A stretch of DNA of 64,000 nucleotides from Sulfurimonas sp. (GCF_029027405.1 NZ_CP093396.1:806001-870000); one strand, 5' to 3'. Shown: positions 9,071 through 18,823, counted from the stretch's first letter. Notes: generated from the letters alone by a model not told the origin. Translations and numbers: made by a program.

Positions 9071-10418
9071 ATTTTTATTAATAATATTATTTTTACTAAC
9101 AGCATTAAATGCGGATGTTTCAATATGTACAGATAAGTTAGAAACTACAAATAAATATATAGAGTGTTTAAAAAAAGAAGTTAATAATAGTAAATCTGTA
9201 GAAGATATAAACTTCTTAGCAGGTTACCTTGTTACTAAAAATAGATTTGATGAAGCTATTAATCTTTACAAACAAGCAACTCTTCAAGATGATGCAAAAG
9301 CTATGTACTATCTTGGTGGAATTTATGAAGAGCAGAAAAAAGAGTATGACCTTGCAGTAAAATGGTTTAAAAAAGCAGCAGATAAAAATTATAAGGACTC
9401 GGTATATAGAGTAGGTTCTATTTTAGAAAAAAAGCTACTTAAAGAAGATGAAGCTATTGCTTATTATCAAGAGTGGATAAAAAAAGGTAATGTTGAAGCA
9501 TATAACTATCTTGGGAATCTCTACCTAGATAAAGAGGACTTTCAAAAAGCAAAGAAAGAGTATCTAAAAGGTGCTAAAAAAGCTTCCAAAGAATCTTACT
9601 ACCTTTTAGGAAGTCTTCATGAAGCCTATATAGAAAATGGACTTAATGATGCAATTGATTATTATAAAGAAGGGGCAGAGTTAGGTGAGTATAAGTCTAT
9701 TTATAATCTAGCAGTGCTGTATGATAATATGGCTAAATATGATAAATCTCAAATATGGTATAAAAGGGCAATGGCACTTAATAATAAAGATGCTTATTTT
9801 GGATATGGTCATATGCTTAGAAAAAAAGGCGACTTAAAAGGGGCATTAAGTGTATTAGAAGAGCTTGGTAAACTTGGTGATGGTCGAGGATATTGGGGAA
9901 TGGCTCAAATATATATCAATGAATACAATGATTTTGAAAAATGTAAAGAGTATTGTTTGAAAACTATTGAGAATGGAAATGCAAGAGGGGCTAGTTTACT
10001 TGGATATATTTATTCAAACGACCTTAAAGATAAAGAAAAAGCTATTAAATGGTACACGAAAGCTTATGAAATGAAAGATTGCGATGGAACCGAAAATTTA
10101 GTAGTTGTTTATAAAAACGACCTAAAAGATGAAAAAAAATATAACGAATGGTTAGACAAAGCAGATGCTATGGGTTGTGGCTTTGCAGGGTTTAAACGTG
10201 GGTATGCTAATTACATAAAAAAAGACATGAAAAATGCAATAAAGTGGTATAAAAGAGGTGCAGAATTGGGAGATGAAGATTCTGCCACTAGTTTAGGGTA
10301 TATATATTCTGTAGAATTAAAAGATAAAGATAAAGCAATTTATTGGTATAAAAAAGCCTCTAAACTTGGAAATAAAAAAGCTCAAAAATGGATTAAAAAA
10401 CTAAAGGCACAAAAATAA
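9045..10418 (+). CDS. SLR-2, secreted Sel1-repeat protein, likely immunity to Tle-2
   Basis: 457 residues, same signal peptide and repeat plan as SLR-1, nearly identical to it up to about residue 340. Beyond that it differs: residues ~345-400 carry a private version (KNDLKDEKKYNEWL, YANYIKKDMKNAI) and one extra residue. The last repeat (GAELGDEDSATSLG) is shared with SLR-4 and SLR-5, which sit next to the same Tle allele. 26-nt overlap with vgrG-2 and TAATG junction with tle-2, implying translational coupling. Immunity function is inferred from position, export signal and repeat class. Confidence 0.85.
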   Translation: MEKKKVMNRFLLIILFLLTALNADVSICTDKLETTNKYIECLKKEVNNSKSVEDINFLAGYLVTKNRFDEAINLYKQATLQDDAKAMYYLGGIYEEQKKEYDLAVKWFKKAADKNYKDSVYRVGSILEKKLLKEDEAIAYYQEWIKKGNVEAYNYLGNLYLDKEDFQKAKKEYLKGAKKASKESYYLLGSLHEAYIENGLNDAIDYYKEGAELGEYKSIYNLAVLYDNMAKYDKSQIWYKRAMALNNKDAYFGYGHMLRKKGDLKGALSVLEELGKLGDGRGYWGMAQIYINEYNDFEKCKEYCLKTIENGNARGASLLGYIYSNDLKDKEKAIKWYTKAYEMKDCDGTENLVVVYKNDLKDEKKYNEWLDKADAMGCGFAGFKRGYANYIKKDMKNAIKWYKRGAELGDEDSATSLGYIYSVELKDKDKAIYWYKKASKLGNKKAQKWIKKLKAQK

Positions 10419-13012
10419 TGTCAGAAATAAAAAGAGGTTCATCAAATGTCTATTATCATGATACAGAGTTTATGCATGTTGTACGGTTTTTTTATAATAA
10501 TAGCGGAGTCGCTGCCGCGCAGAATGCTAGAACAAGATGGGCTTTTTTAGTAGTTGGACGAGATGAGTTAGGCGATGCGTTTCTAAATGATAAAGCAAAA
10601 AGTAATGAAGATAGAATTAATGAGATAAAAGACAGATACCTCCCACTTTTACAAGAGTGTGTAAATGCAAAAGATGAACCTGCCTTTACTTTAGATAAAA
10701 CAAAAATATCTGAGTTTAGAACTTATCCTTCAAAGTTTAAAAATAAATGGATAATTCGTCAAAGTACACCGTCTAAAGATGCTAATAAGTTAAAAAGTCT
10801 TCTAAAAGGCTTTGGTTTTTTTGATGAAGCTTCTGTGTTAAAAAATGATGAAAATATGCATTCAAATTTTGGATACCTTAGGCTAGATGTTAAAATCTGT
10901 AATCAATACTTATATGCTGATAATATAGAAGATGAAGCTTATGCTTTAGTAGCACTCCCTTATATATACAATAAAAAAGATGATGTTTATGATGTACTAG
11001 TTCTAAGTGAACATGCTTCTGTTTCTTTGATGCCAAAGGTTCTAGTTGAGTATGGAGTCTTTTTCGATGGAACTAAAAACAGTATGTATAATGTAGACTT
11101 TAATCTTGATTTTCATAAGTATCTTAGTGAGCAAACTAAAATTGTTTTGGATACGGATGCTGAAAAGCGTCCTATTATGAAAAAAGATGTACATAATGAA
11201 AAATTCTATCCAAATGCAGCAACATACATAAGAGAAGTTGATGAACCAAGAAAAGATGTAATCATCAATAGAATTCGTGACGAAATCCAAGAAAATGTCC
11301 GTTATTTCCAAAACTCATCAAAAGACAAGATAAACAACGAAGATACAAAATATAAGTCTTGGTTTCAAGATAGAGCATCAGATCATTCAGATAAAGTCTA
11401 TGACTTTCTTATAGATATTAAAGATGGAAAGTTAAATAAAGATACTGAGAAAGCTGTTAAAGATGGGATAATACTAGATGCAGACACACAAGAGTATAAA
11501 GAGACTCTAGTAAAAGAGTATGTATATGATGAGATTCTTCCCTCAGGGGAGGGTAGTAGTTTTGTGAATGGATATACAAATATCAAACGTTTGTTCGAAC
11601 ATTACAAAGCTTATGATCCCTTAAATCTAAAAGACTCAGAGCCAAGGAAATATATAAAAGACAGCTTTAAAGTCTATGCTAGTGGAGATGGTTGTATAGA
11701 CCCTTATGAGAGTGGGAAACTAAAGTCAGATAGTAAGATAGGTTTAGGATTGGCATTTGGAAGTACCGGTGTATTAGCCCATATAGTATATACCTGCGAT
11801 AAAATAGCTAAAAACTTACGTCATAATAATTATAACTTAGTAAATGAATTGGTTCTTGATGTTTTTGGATTCTCACGTGGAGCGGCAGAAGCAAGACACT
11901 TTGTGAGTTCTATAATGAAAGAGTATGATGTCCAGACATCTGATACAACACGTAAATATACACTAAATACAAGTGATGAATCAAAAAATATTTTTTCTCC
12001 TTTTTATCCAGAGCAAGGTGGTGTTTATACAAAGGTAGAAGGACGTTACTACTTTAATCCTCTACGAACAGATATTGAAAAAATTACTGTTACAAAAAGT
12101 GTAGGTAGAAATAAACGAAATGTAGACTACTATAATCCATATTACAAAAAATATGCAAGAAAACTACAGATAGATTCTGTTTCGTTTCGTTTTATAGGGA
12201 TTTACGATACTGTAGCTCATTATGGGATTTGTCAAGCAAATGATAATAAAGATTTAAATTTAGATTTTAAAGAGGCTAAATTAGGAAGACTTGTTCATCT
12301 CACAGCTGAAGATGAGTACAGAAAAAACTTTGCTATGACACATATTACTGAGAGTGCTTCTAAAAAGTTTCAAGAAGATTCAAAAATGAAAGAGATAGCT
12401 CTTCCTGGGGCACACGCTGATGTTGGTGGTGGTTATATGGATAAAGAAAAGAGTCCTCGTTATATCGCTGATGAGAATGAAAAATTGCTTCTTAAATGGA
12501 ATAAAAAGTATGAGTGGATAAAGAGCAGTCCAGACTTATTTGTAGAGGCAGCTGAAGATATAAAAGAAATTAAGCGAAATAAAAAAGCTGGTTTTTATAG
12601 AATTAAAAACTTGATTGAAGATGATAATTTATATATATACAGACCAAAAATTTCAAATAAGTATGAGTATGTTAGCTTGAAGCTTATGCACACGGAAGCT
12701 TTGAACTCAGATGATAATTCAGAAAAAGTTCCTTTTGAAGATATCTCAACTCAATATAAAATTGATTCAAGAAATAATGAATTTTTATATAAAGTATATA
12801 AAGAGCTAAAAGAAGATAAATTCGAAATGCATGGTGATTTACATAAAGAGTTAAGACAAGGATATCTTCATCATTCAGCTGATTTAGATGGAATAGCTCC
12901 TATTGATGTAAATATGCCTTCAATGGACAACTATACCAATAAGAAAGTGGAAATTTACGGCAAAAGAGTTAAATATAGCTCAACAAAAAAACAGTCTTGC
13001 TTTATTAGTTAA
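10418..13012 (+). CDS. Tle-2, DUF2235 (Tle1-like) T6SS phospholipase effector
   Basis: 864 residues with all active-site landmarks of Tle-1 intact (Ser486 in GFSRG, Asp597, His666/Asp668). The hypervariable patch 246-287 has the second allele (DAEKRPIMKKDVHNEKFYPN, DEPRKD), shared with Tle-4 and Tle-5 but not with Tle-1 or Tle-3. Private substitutions near the end are Glu787 and Lys798 (NNEFLYKVYKELKED). In its 3' third (NKRNVDYY, codon choices around 11990 and 12420) it groups with Tle-1 rather than Tle-3/4. Coupled to SLR-2 by TAATG. Confidence 0.88.
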   Translation: MSEIKRGSSNVYYHDTEFMHVVRFFYNNSGVAAAQNARTRWAFLVVGRDELGDAFLNDKAKSNEDRINEIKDRYLPLLQECVNAKDEPAFTLDKTKISEFRTYPSKFKNKWIIRQSTPSKDANKLKSLLKGFGFFDEASVLKNDENMHSNFGYLRLDVKICNQYLYADNIEDEAYALVALPYIYNKKDDVYDVLVLSEHASVSLMPKVLVEYGVFFDGTKNSMYNVDFNLDFHKYLSEQTKIVLDTDAEKRPIMKKDVHNEKFYPNAATYIREVDEPRKDVIINRIRDEIQENVRYFQNSSKDKINNEDTKYKSWFQDRASDHSDKVYDFLIDIKDGKLNKDTEKAVKDGIILDADTQEYKETLVKEYVYDEILPSGEGSSFVNGYTNIKRLFEHYKAYDPLNLKDSEPRKYIKDSFKVYASGDGCIDPYESGKLKSDSKIGLGLAFGSTGVLAHIVYTCDKIAKNLRHNNYNLVNELVLDVFGFSRGAAEARHFVSSIMKEYDVQTSDTTRKYTLNTSDESKNIFSPFYPEQGGVYTKVEGRYYFNPLRTDIEKITVTKSVGRNKRNVDYYNPYYKKYARKLQIDSVSFRFIGIYDTVAHYGICQANDNKDLNLDFKEAKLGRLVHLTAEDEYRKNFAMTHITESASKKFQEDSKMKEIALPGAHADVGGGYMDKEKSPRYIADENEKLLLKWNKKYEWIKSSPDLFVEAAEDIKEIKRNKKAGFYRIKNLIEDDNLYIYRPKISNKYEYVSLKLMHTEALNSDDNSEKVPFEDISTQYKIDSRNNEFLYKVYKELKEDKFEMHGDLHKELRQGYLHHSADLDGIAPIDVNMPSMDNYTNKKVEIYGKRVKYSSTKKQSCFIS

Positions 13013-13110
13013 CTTCGATAATTGTAATATAACAAATAAGCATATTTTTTAAGTTGTTTGTTGTATTTTAAAGACTATAATAAAACTCAAATTAACTATA
13101 AGGAAATTAA
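13013..13110 (+). promoter_or_regulatory. hcp-2 promoter region
   Basis: 98-nt gap between tle-2 and hcp-2. A perfect -10 box TATAAT at 13076-13081 is preceded after 16 nt by a -35-like TTGTTT at 13054-13059. This predicts transcription from about 13088 with a leader of ~23 nt ending in AAGGAA (13100-13105). The sequence is the same before hcp-3 and hcp-4. It would give hcp and the following vgrG cassette independent expression. Confidence 0.65.
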
Positions 13111-13629
13111 ATGGATAATCCAGTTTTTATGTCAATCGAAGGTAGCACACAAGGTAATATAACAGAAGGTGCAACAACACCAGAATCAGTAGGTAATATT
13201 TATCAGAATGGTCATGAAGATGAGGCGATAGTAAAAGCATTTACTCACAACATCAACATCCCACGAAATACGACTACAGGTCAACCAACAGGTCAAAGAA
13301 CTCACAACCCATTGATTGTTACTAAACTAATTGATAAAAGTTCACCACTTCTTTATAATGCACTAACTAAAGGTGAGACTTTAAAGAAAGTAGAACTTAA
13401 ATGGTATAGAACTTCATATGCAGGTAAACCTGAACATTACTACAGTATGACTCTTGAAGATGCTGTAATAACTAATATGGATGCATCAATGGAATCTCAA
13501 GAGAGTGCATCAGCGGCTCAAGTTATGCCTCTTGAAATAGTATCTTTTTCTTACAGAAAGATTTCTTGGAGACATGAAACTGCTAGTACATCTGGAGAAG
13601 ATGACTGGAGAGTAGGTGTAGGAGCGTAA
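13111..13629 (+). CDS. hcp: Hcp-2, T6SS tube protein
   Basis: 172 residues, differing from Hcp-1 only by Ala133 and Ile143. Plain tube-type Hcp without extension. It is driven by a recognisable TATAAT promoter and AAGGAA ribosome site, and followed by the conserved paired-hairpin spacer before vgrG-3. Four near-identical hcp genes in 43 kb suggest a gene-dosage role, or repeated co-duplication with the effector cassettes. Confidence 0.96.
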   Translation: MDNPVFMSIEGSTQGNITEGATTPESVGNIYQNGHEDEAIVKAFTHNINIPRNTTTGQPTGQRTHNPLIVTKLIDKSSPLLYNALTKGETLKKVELKWYRTSYAGKPEHYYSMTLEDAVITNMDASMESQESASAAQVMPLEIVSFSYRKISWRHETASTSGEDDWRVGVGA

Positions 13630-13745
13630 GCCCCTATACTTTATTTCGGGGAAACCCGGAAAATAAGTTTTAGTGTGAAAAGTATATTTTAGTACTTTTC
13701 ATACCAAAGTTTATTAAGTATCTAAGTATCTTTAAAAGGTAGAAA
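13630..13745 (+). promoter_or_regulatory. Paired RNA hairpins between hcp-2 and vgrG-3
   Basis: Same 116-nt spacer as after hcp-1. The GAAA-tetraloop hairpin is at 13644-13661 and the 12-bp hairpin at 13673-13704. Here it precedes a VgrG with a fused toxin instead of a short-type VgrG, so its conservation does not depend on the downstream cargo type. Confidence 0.7.
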
Positions 13746-16700
13746 ATGTCACAACTAACATCTCCCATGAACAATAAAATCCACCAACGAATCTCAGCCC
13801 AACTAAAACTATCTGAATATAATCAAGCAGATACTATGATGCAAGGAAGAGACTCCTATAGCGTATATGAACTAGAAGGTAAAAGTTCAATCTTAACAGG
13901 GTACGAATATAAACTTACCTTTATAAGTGATGAAGAGATAAATGTAGAGGATATAGTAGATACAGAAACAGAGCTACACTTAAGAGATGAAACAAGCCCA
14001 CTAAACTCTAAAAAGATATATGGAAAAATCATTGAAGCTAAAGAGAATGGAAGTGTAGCAAGAAAAAAGCTTTACCAAATAAAAGTAGTATCCCCTCTGC
14101 ACTATCTTTCACTTAACCAAAGATATGAAGTTTATCAAGAGATGAATGTACCTGATATCATTTCATCTATCATTGCAAAATATTCAGTACTACTAAATAT
14201 TCAACTTGATGTAAAAATAGATACTCAAACTATACCAAAGCGTCATACTTGTACACAGTATAAACAAAGTGATTTTGAATTTATTAAAATGTTGTGTGAA
14301 GAAGAAGGTTACATCCTTCTAATAGATGCATCTTCAAATAATCCATACACAGTTACCCTATGTGAACTAAACGAACATGCTCCACTAAATACAGAAATCA
14401 TAGAATGTACATATAATAAAGTTAAAACATTTTCAACATCAGCACAAGCACAAGACTATTATGAAAATAAAAAGCCTTCCTTAGACTTCAGTATACAAGC
14501 AGGACAAGTAATGCATAGTCATACTTTTGCTGATAATGAAGTAACATCCCAATTACGCTCAGATATAAAAAAAGAGACTCTCCGTGATAGACTTGATAAA
14601 CTAGATGAGTCTCTGTATAAAGACCTCTCTCGTTATGCAAAGATAGATGCAGAGCAAGGTTTTTCACAAGGTATTAGAGTTCTAGGAAACTCAGAAGAAT
14701 TAAGTGTTAAAGATGGAGTAGTTCTAAACCTAAAAGATATTAAAGGACATAAGAATACTCAAGTAATTGTTCTAAGTGTAAAGTATAAAGCAACATTTCC
14801 AAATGCCTTAGATGAGTATGCTCAAGTTGCAGATGATGAACAACAAGCACAGTACAGTGTAGAGTTCATAGCAATCCCAAGTGATGTTATATATAGACCC
14901 CAAGTAATTACTTCTAAACCACGAATCCACTCTATACAAACAGCAATAGTATCAAATACAGATAAAGATACTCAAAAGTTTGCAAATGAAATAGATGTAA
15001 ACGAAAGAGGAGAGATAAAAGTAATATTTCACTTTGATGAAAAGAGACCTACCTCTGCTTATGTACCACTCTCAAATATCTATAGTGGAGATGGCTATGG
15101 CGTACAGTTCTTACCTAGAGTTAACTCTGAAGTAATAGTAAGCTTTATAAATGGAGATATAGATAGACCAATAATAACGGGAGCCTTGCACAATGGAGAT
15201 AACCGACATCCATTTAACCTTCCAAAAGAAAAAACAAAGTCATTTATAAAAACCCAAACAACACCCCAATACGAAGATAAAGAGGGATACAATGAACTAC
15301 TCTTTGAAGATAAACAAGGAGAAGAGTTACTAAGCCTAAGAGCACAGAATGATTATGAACTAAATGTACTAAACAATAGTAATACACATATAGCAAACAA
15401 TAAAAAAATAATCATAGATAATGACCTAGAACTCTCTGTACAAAACGATTCAACCCAAACAATAGGAAATGATAAGAAAGTAAATATACTAGGTAATGAG
15501 ATAAAGACAATAGAAAAAGAGCAAATACTAACAATCAAAGAAGACCAAGAGATACATATACTTAAAGACTCAAACTCTATTGTTAATAATAACTCATTTA
15601 ATGTTGTTCAAAAAGATTTAACACAAAGAGTAAAAGGTTTCTCTACCTCTTTTGTAGAAAAAGATACTCAACAAAAACACCTAGGTAGTAAATACCAACA
15701 AGTAGGAGAGAACTTAGCTATAGAAGTAAAAAAAGCATACTCCCTAAAAGCAAAGACCATAAAACAAGCAGCAAAAACTATAGAGCTAGACTCAGCAAAG
15801 GGAATAAGCTTGAAAGTTGGAGGAAATGTTCTAACAGTAGATAGCTCAGGTATACACTTTAAAACATCAAACTATGATGATAACTCAGCAAACGCAGGAG
15901 TCACCTCAAAAACAGTTAGTATAGAAGACTTGAAAAAACCACTCTATGAAAAGATAAGAGTAATAGGAATGCAAACATCAATCTCTAAACAAGATAAGAT
16001 TACACAAGAACTTATATATACAGCAAAAGTAGAAAAATATGAAGATGGAACATGGAGTGAGACCACAGAACTAAACCCAACACAAACAGCTCAACTAAAA
16101 TGGTACTTCATAAAAAACAATGATAAGCAAGATAGAGATATATTAACAAACACACCAACAGATGATGAGATAGAGATAGATGCTCTCATAATGAAAGTAA
16201 AACTACAAGATGATAATATACAACACTACGGACATGCACACTGCTTTGTAAATAGCCCAGAAGATGAAACAGAGGGTTATGGACTAAGTGAACTAAAACG
16301 CCAAGTAAATGTAGTAGAAGTCTTAGGTAAGAATATAGTTGAACCTCACTCTACTCAAATAAACTATAGTGTTGAACTAAACATAGATAACCCAACAAAA
16401 GATGAGATAAAAGATTTAAAAGTAGAGATACAAGAAAAAGACTCTTCAGGTAAAGTAACAACTATAGAAGAAAAAGTAAAAGATGACCTAAGCGTAGAAC
16501 ATAAACTTAAAACAAAAAAAGAAGATGAACCTAAACTAGTAGAGATAAATATAAAAGTATACCCAAGAGAGTATCCAAAAAACACAGGAGAGACTATCTC
16601 TTATGTAAGACCTACACTTGAAGGTGAAATAACAAATGTTTCAATAGATAAACCAACACAAGCCTTCGCTAAAGTAGTAAAACCTGATGAAGAGATAATA

Positions 16701-17777
16701 ATAAAAGCAAATGCAAATATTGGAGAAGGAACACAAATACAACTAGATATAGTCACTTTGCTAAAAAACATCAATGAACCTAAAGTATGTAGCTTCGAAG
16801 AGTATGTTAAAAACAAAGAGATTCAAAAAACATTAACTATGCAAGAAATAGCAACAATGCTAAGTATAGATATAAATGATATACAAGATATACAAGCAGT
16901 AGTGAAACATAAAGATAAAGAGTATAAAAGTAATAAAACAAGTATACAAAGAACCCTAAAATCAAAACTCTACAAAGAAGATAAAGTTTTAAATGATATA
17001 GTAGAAGATATACAAAAGACAGTATTTAAAAAAGGTTCTAAAGGTAATGAAGTAAAACTCATACAAGAAGCTCTTCAAAAGATGAAAATAGATATAGGTA
17101 GTGATGGTATAGATGCTAAGTTAGGAAATGATGGAGAACAAGCAGTAATGACTTTCCAAGAGAACTATAAAGCAACACATAACACTCATCAATACAATCA
17201 AAGTAAAGCTGACGGAGTAGTAGGAAAGAACACACTACTTGCTTTGGATGAGGCTTTGGTTGAGGGGTGGGGGTATGTTGAGCCTGAAACTATCTTTCCA
17301 CTTCCTTTTGTTCCAAAAGAAAGTTATAAAAGTGGTATGCGAAAATTTGGTGCTGGACGTCCTCCTAGTAAAAGAATACATGCAGGATGTGATTTATATG
17401 CTCCAGAAGGAACAAAAATTTATGCTATGGAAGATGGTGTAATACTTGAGCATAAAAGTTTTTATTTAAAGACAAACCAAATAACAATTAAGCATGCAAA
17501 GTATGTTGCTAGATATGGTGAAATAAGACCTAATGGAAAAGGAATAGCAAGTGGTTTGAAAGTTGGTTCAAAAGTAAAAAAAGGTCAGCATATAGGATAT
17601 GTTGGACAATTAGTATTTAAAAGTGGTACAAAAATGTCAATGTTACATTTAGAGTTGTATAAAGGAACAAGTAAAGGTTCTTTAACAGATAAAAGTAACT
17701 TACCGTATGAGAGAAGAAGTGATTTAATTAATCCAACAGATATTCTTGATAAAGCAAAAAGTAATTTACCAAAATAG
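13746..17777 (+). CDS. vgrG: VgrG-3, specialised VgrG with PG-binding and M23 peptidase domains
   Basis: 1343 residues. The shared core runs to residue ~608, then the long-type branch (SNSIVNNNSFNVV), a stretch of Ig-like modules to ~1063, a PG_binding_1-type domain at ~1094-1170 (GSKGNEVKLIQEALQKM, DGVVGKNTLLALDEAL), and an M23-type domain at ~1178-1343. Presumed role: cleaving peptidoglycan cross-links in the target periplasm. Zinc-ligand positions are present: His1212 and Asp1216 in HAGCD, and His1301 in MLHLEL. However, the first His of the usual HxH is Met1299, and the usual YAHL histidine position reads ARYGE (Arg1256). Base usage changes at ~17280 from the A-rich, CTA-using vgrG style to a T-richer style, marking the toxin as a swapped-in segment. 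The 150-aa secreted protein follows 25 nt later. Confidence 0.93.
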   Translation: MSQLTSPMNNKIHQRISAQLKLSEYNQADTMMQGRDSYSVYELEGKSSILTGYEYKLTFISDEEINVEDIVDTETELHLRDETSPLNSKKIYGKIIEAKENGSVARKKLYQIKVVSPLHYLSLNQRYEVYQEMNVPDIISSIIAKYSVLLNIQLDVKIDTQTIPKRHTCTQYKQSDFEFIKMLCEEEGYILLIDASSNNPYTVTLCELNEHAPLNTEIIECTYNKVKTFSTSAQAQDYYENKKPSLDFSIQAGQVMHSHTFADNEVTSQLRSDIKKETLRDRLDKLDESLYKDLSRYAKIDAEQGFSQGIRVLGNSEELSVKDGVVLNLKDIKGHKNTQVIVLSVKYKATFPNALDEYAQVADDEQQAQYSVEFIAIPSDVIYRPQVITSKPRIHSIQTAIVSNTDKDTQKFANEIDVNERGEIKVIFHFDEKRPTSAYVPLSNIYSGDGYGVQFLPRVNSEVIVSFINGDIDRPIITGALHNGDNRHPFNLPKEKTKSFIKTQTTPQYEDKEGYNELLFEDKQGEELLSLRAQNDYELNVLNNSNTHIANNKKIIIDNDLELSVQNDSTQTIGNDKKVNILGNEIKTIEKEQILTIKEDQEIHILKDSNSIVNNNSFNVVQKDLTQRVKGFSTSFVEKDTQQKHLGSKYQQVGENLAIEVKKAYSLKAKTIKQAAKTIELDSAKGISLKVGGNVLTVDSSGIHFKTSNYDDNSANAGVTSKTVSIEDLKKPLYEKIRVIGMQTSISKQDKITQELIYTAKVEKYEDGTWSETTELNPTQTAQLKWYFIKNNDKQDRDILTNTPTDDEIEIDALIMKVKLQDDNIQHYGHAHCFVNSPEDETEGYGLSELKRQVNVVEVLGKNIVEPHSTQINYSVELNIDNPTKDEIKDLKVEIQEKDSSGKVTTIEEKVKDDLSVEHKLKTKKEDEPKLVEINIKVYPREYPKNTGETISYVRPTLEGEITNVSIDKPTQAFAKVVKPDEEIIIKANANIGEGTQIQLDIVTLLKNINEPKVCSFEEYVKNKEIQKTLTMQEIATMLSIDINDIQDIQAVVKHKDKEYKSNKTSIQRTLKSKLYKEDKVLNDIVEDIQKTVFKKGSKGNEVKLIQEALQKMKIDIGSDGIDAKLGNDGEQAVMTFQENYKATHNTHQYNQSKADGVVGKNTLLALDEALVEGWGYVEPETIFPLPFVPKESYKSGMRKFGAGRPPSKRIHAGCDLYAPEGTKIYAMEDGVILEHKSFYLKTNQITIKHAKYVARYGEIRPNGKGIASGLKVGSKVKKGQHIGYVGQLVFKSGTKMSMLHLELYKGTSKGSLTDKSNLPYERRSDLINPTDILDKAKSNLPK

Positions 17778-17802
17778 CTAAATAACAGATAAGGAAAATA
17801 GC

Positions 17803-18255
17803 ATGAAGTTCATAATAGGAATATTAATATCTATATCGATTTTAATAGCAGGTAGTACAGATAAAATTTTTAATATAGATAGTGTATCAATTAAAATATA
17901 TGATCATAATTCAAATAAAATAGTTTTAAAACCTACTAGTATTTATGGTAATAATATGAGTTTATTTGTAGCAATTAAAATTTCACAGATTAACGATTAT
18001 ATGCAAAAATATACATTGAGCTTAAAAGGTCATGGTAAGGGTCGCGAAAATGATGCTGAAGGTTTAGTAGAAGACTATAATGTATCTGAATCAAAAAATG
18101 TTGTTTTATATACCAATGAACCACAATTTATACCATTCATTTTAGAGTATCCTTGTACAGAAGAAGGGACTTTTACAATTATATTAAGTAATGAGAAAGG
18201 TACAAGAGTAACTAAAAAAGTCATAAATAATCTAACTGGTTGTTCCCTTAACTAA
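17803..18255 (+). CDS. Small secreted protein, candidate immunity to the VgrG-3 M23 toxin
   Basis: 150 residues, not recognised as a named family. The N-terminus (MKFIIGILISISILIAGS) is a signal peptide with cleavage around residue 17-19. The mature part is about 130 residues of predicted beta-rich sequence with two Cys in the last half (CTEEG and GCSLN), possibly a disulfide. AAGGAA at 17791-17796 sits 6 nt before the ATG. Its position directly behind a periplasm-acting peptidase domain, the export signal and the lack of other candidates make it the likely immunity protein. That role is inference. Confidence 0.75.
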   Translation: MKFIIGILISISILIAGSTDKIFNIDSVSIKIYDHNSNKIVLKPTSIYGNNMSLFVAIKISQINDYMQKYTLSLKGHGKGRENDAEGLVEDYNVSESKNVVLYTNEPQFIPFILEYPCTEEGTFTIILSNEKGTRVTKKVINNLTGCSLN

Positions 18256-18263
18256 AAAATTAA

Positions 18264-18380
18264 ATTACGCAAGGTGGACAATCATATTATGTGGGAGATG
18301 GTTTAAATAAAGCTCATTTATCATTAGATGAAATGAAAAATGCTTTAGAAAAATCAAAAAAGAATAAAGGTAAAAAATGA
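18264..18380 (+). pseudogene. 3' remnant of a lost gene (38 codons), probably a toxin
   Basis: Between the 150-aa and 148-aa genes one frame is open for 38 codons with coding-like content (GGQSYYVGDGLNKAHLSLD, then a Lys-rich tail ending KGKK). It closes with a TGA that overlaps the next ATG as ATGA (18377-18380), a typical coupled junction. There is an in-frame TAA just upstream (18261-18263), and no ATG with a ribosome site that would give a sensible gene. I read it as the tail of a deleted effector whose immunity gene survives downstream. The family is not recognisable from so short a piece. Confidence 0.6.
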
Positions 18381-18823
18381 GATTAATTATACTATTATTA
18401 ACACTACTCATAAGTATCAATGCATGTGCGAAGGATGACATATTTAGTAAGTACCCTGTGAATAATATTTATAAAGGTGGCTTTTTTGAACTTGTTTATG
18501 ATGAAAATAAAATGAGTTTAGAATATTATAACACTACGAAAAAAGAGCTTTCAAAAGGAGTTGGTTTTTCAGGTAAGTATGTTGTGGTTATAACTGCACT
18601 TGGAAATATGAAAATTAGAGCAGGAACAGTAGTCAATGTTAATAATGGTAAGGCTTATGACTTTCCAACCATTTATGCGATAGATGATACTTTAGAATTT
18701 GATATAAAATTTAAAAAAGACAGTAGTGCAATTTGTATATCTGGCACAGATGCATATAATGGGAAAATTTATAAAAACAAATGCTACAACTTTAAAGAAG
18801 GAAAATTTATTCCTATAAATTAG
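18377..18823 (+). CDS. Small secreted protein, probable orphan immunity protein
   Basis: 148 residues, unrecognised family. The signal peptide MRLIILLLTLLISINACA has either a lipobox-like INAC (lipoprotein at Cys17) or an AxA-type site (ACA, then KDD). The mature protein is ~130 residues with a Cys pair near the end (SAICISGTDAYN and NKCYNF). AAAGG lies 6 nt before the ATG, and the start overlaps the stop of the 38-codon remnant by ATGA. No toxin domain in the window is otherwise left to pair with it, so I infer an orphan immunity gene kept for protection against sister cells still carrying the toxin. Confidence 0.75.
   Translation: MRLIILLLTLLISINACAKDDIFSKYPVNNIYKGGFFELVYDENKMSLEYYNTTKKELSKGVGFSGKYVVVITALGNMKIRAGTVVNVNNGKAYDFPTIYAIDDTLEFDIKFKKDSSAICISGTDAYNGKIYKNKCYNFKEGKFIPIN

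Noticed and set aside
17239..17442. 67-codon + strand frame inside the M23 part of vgrG-3
   Set aside because: Out of frame with a clear domain (HAGCD, LHLEL) and without a ribosome site or family similarity.
18256..18376. Gap holding a complete small gene
   Set aside because: The only coding-like frame has a stop directly upstream and no supported start; it is better read as the 3' remnant of a lost gene.
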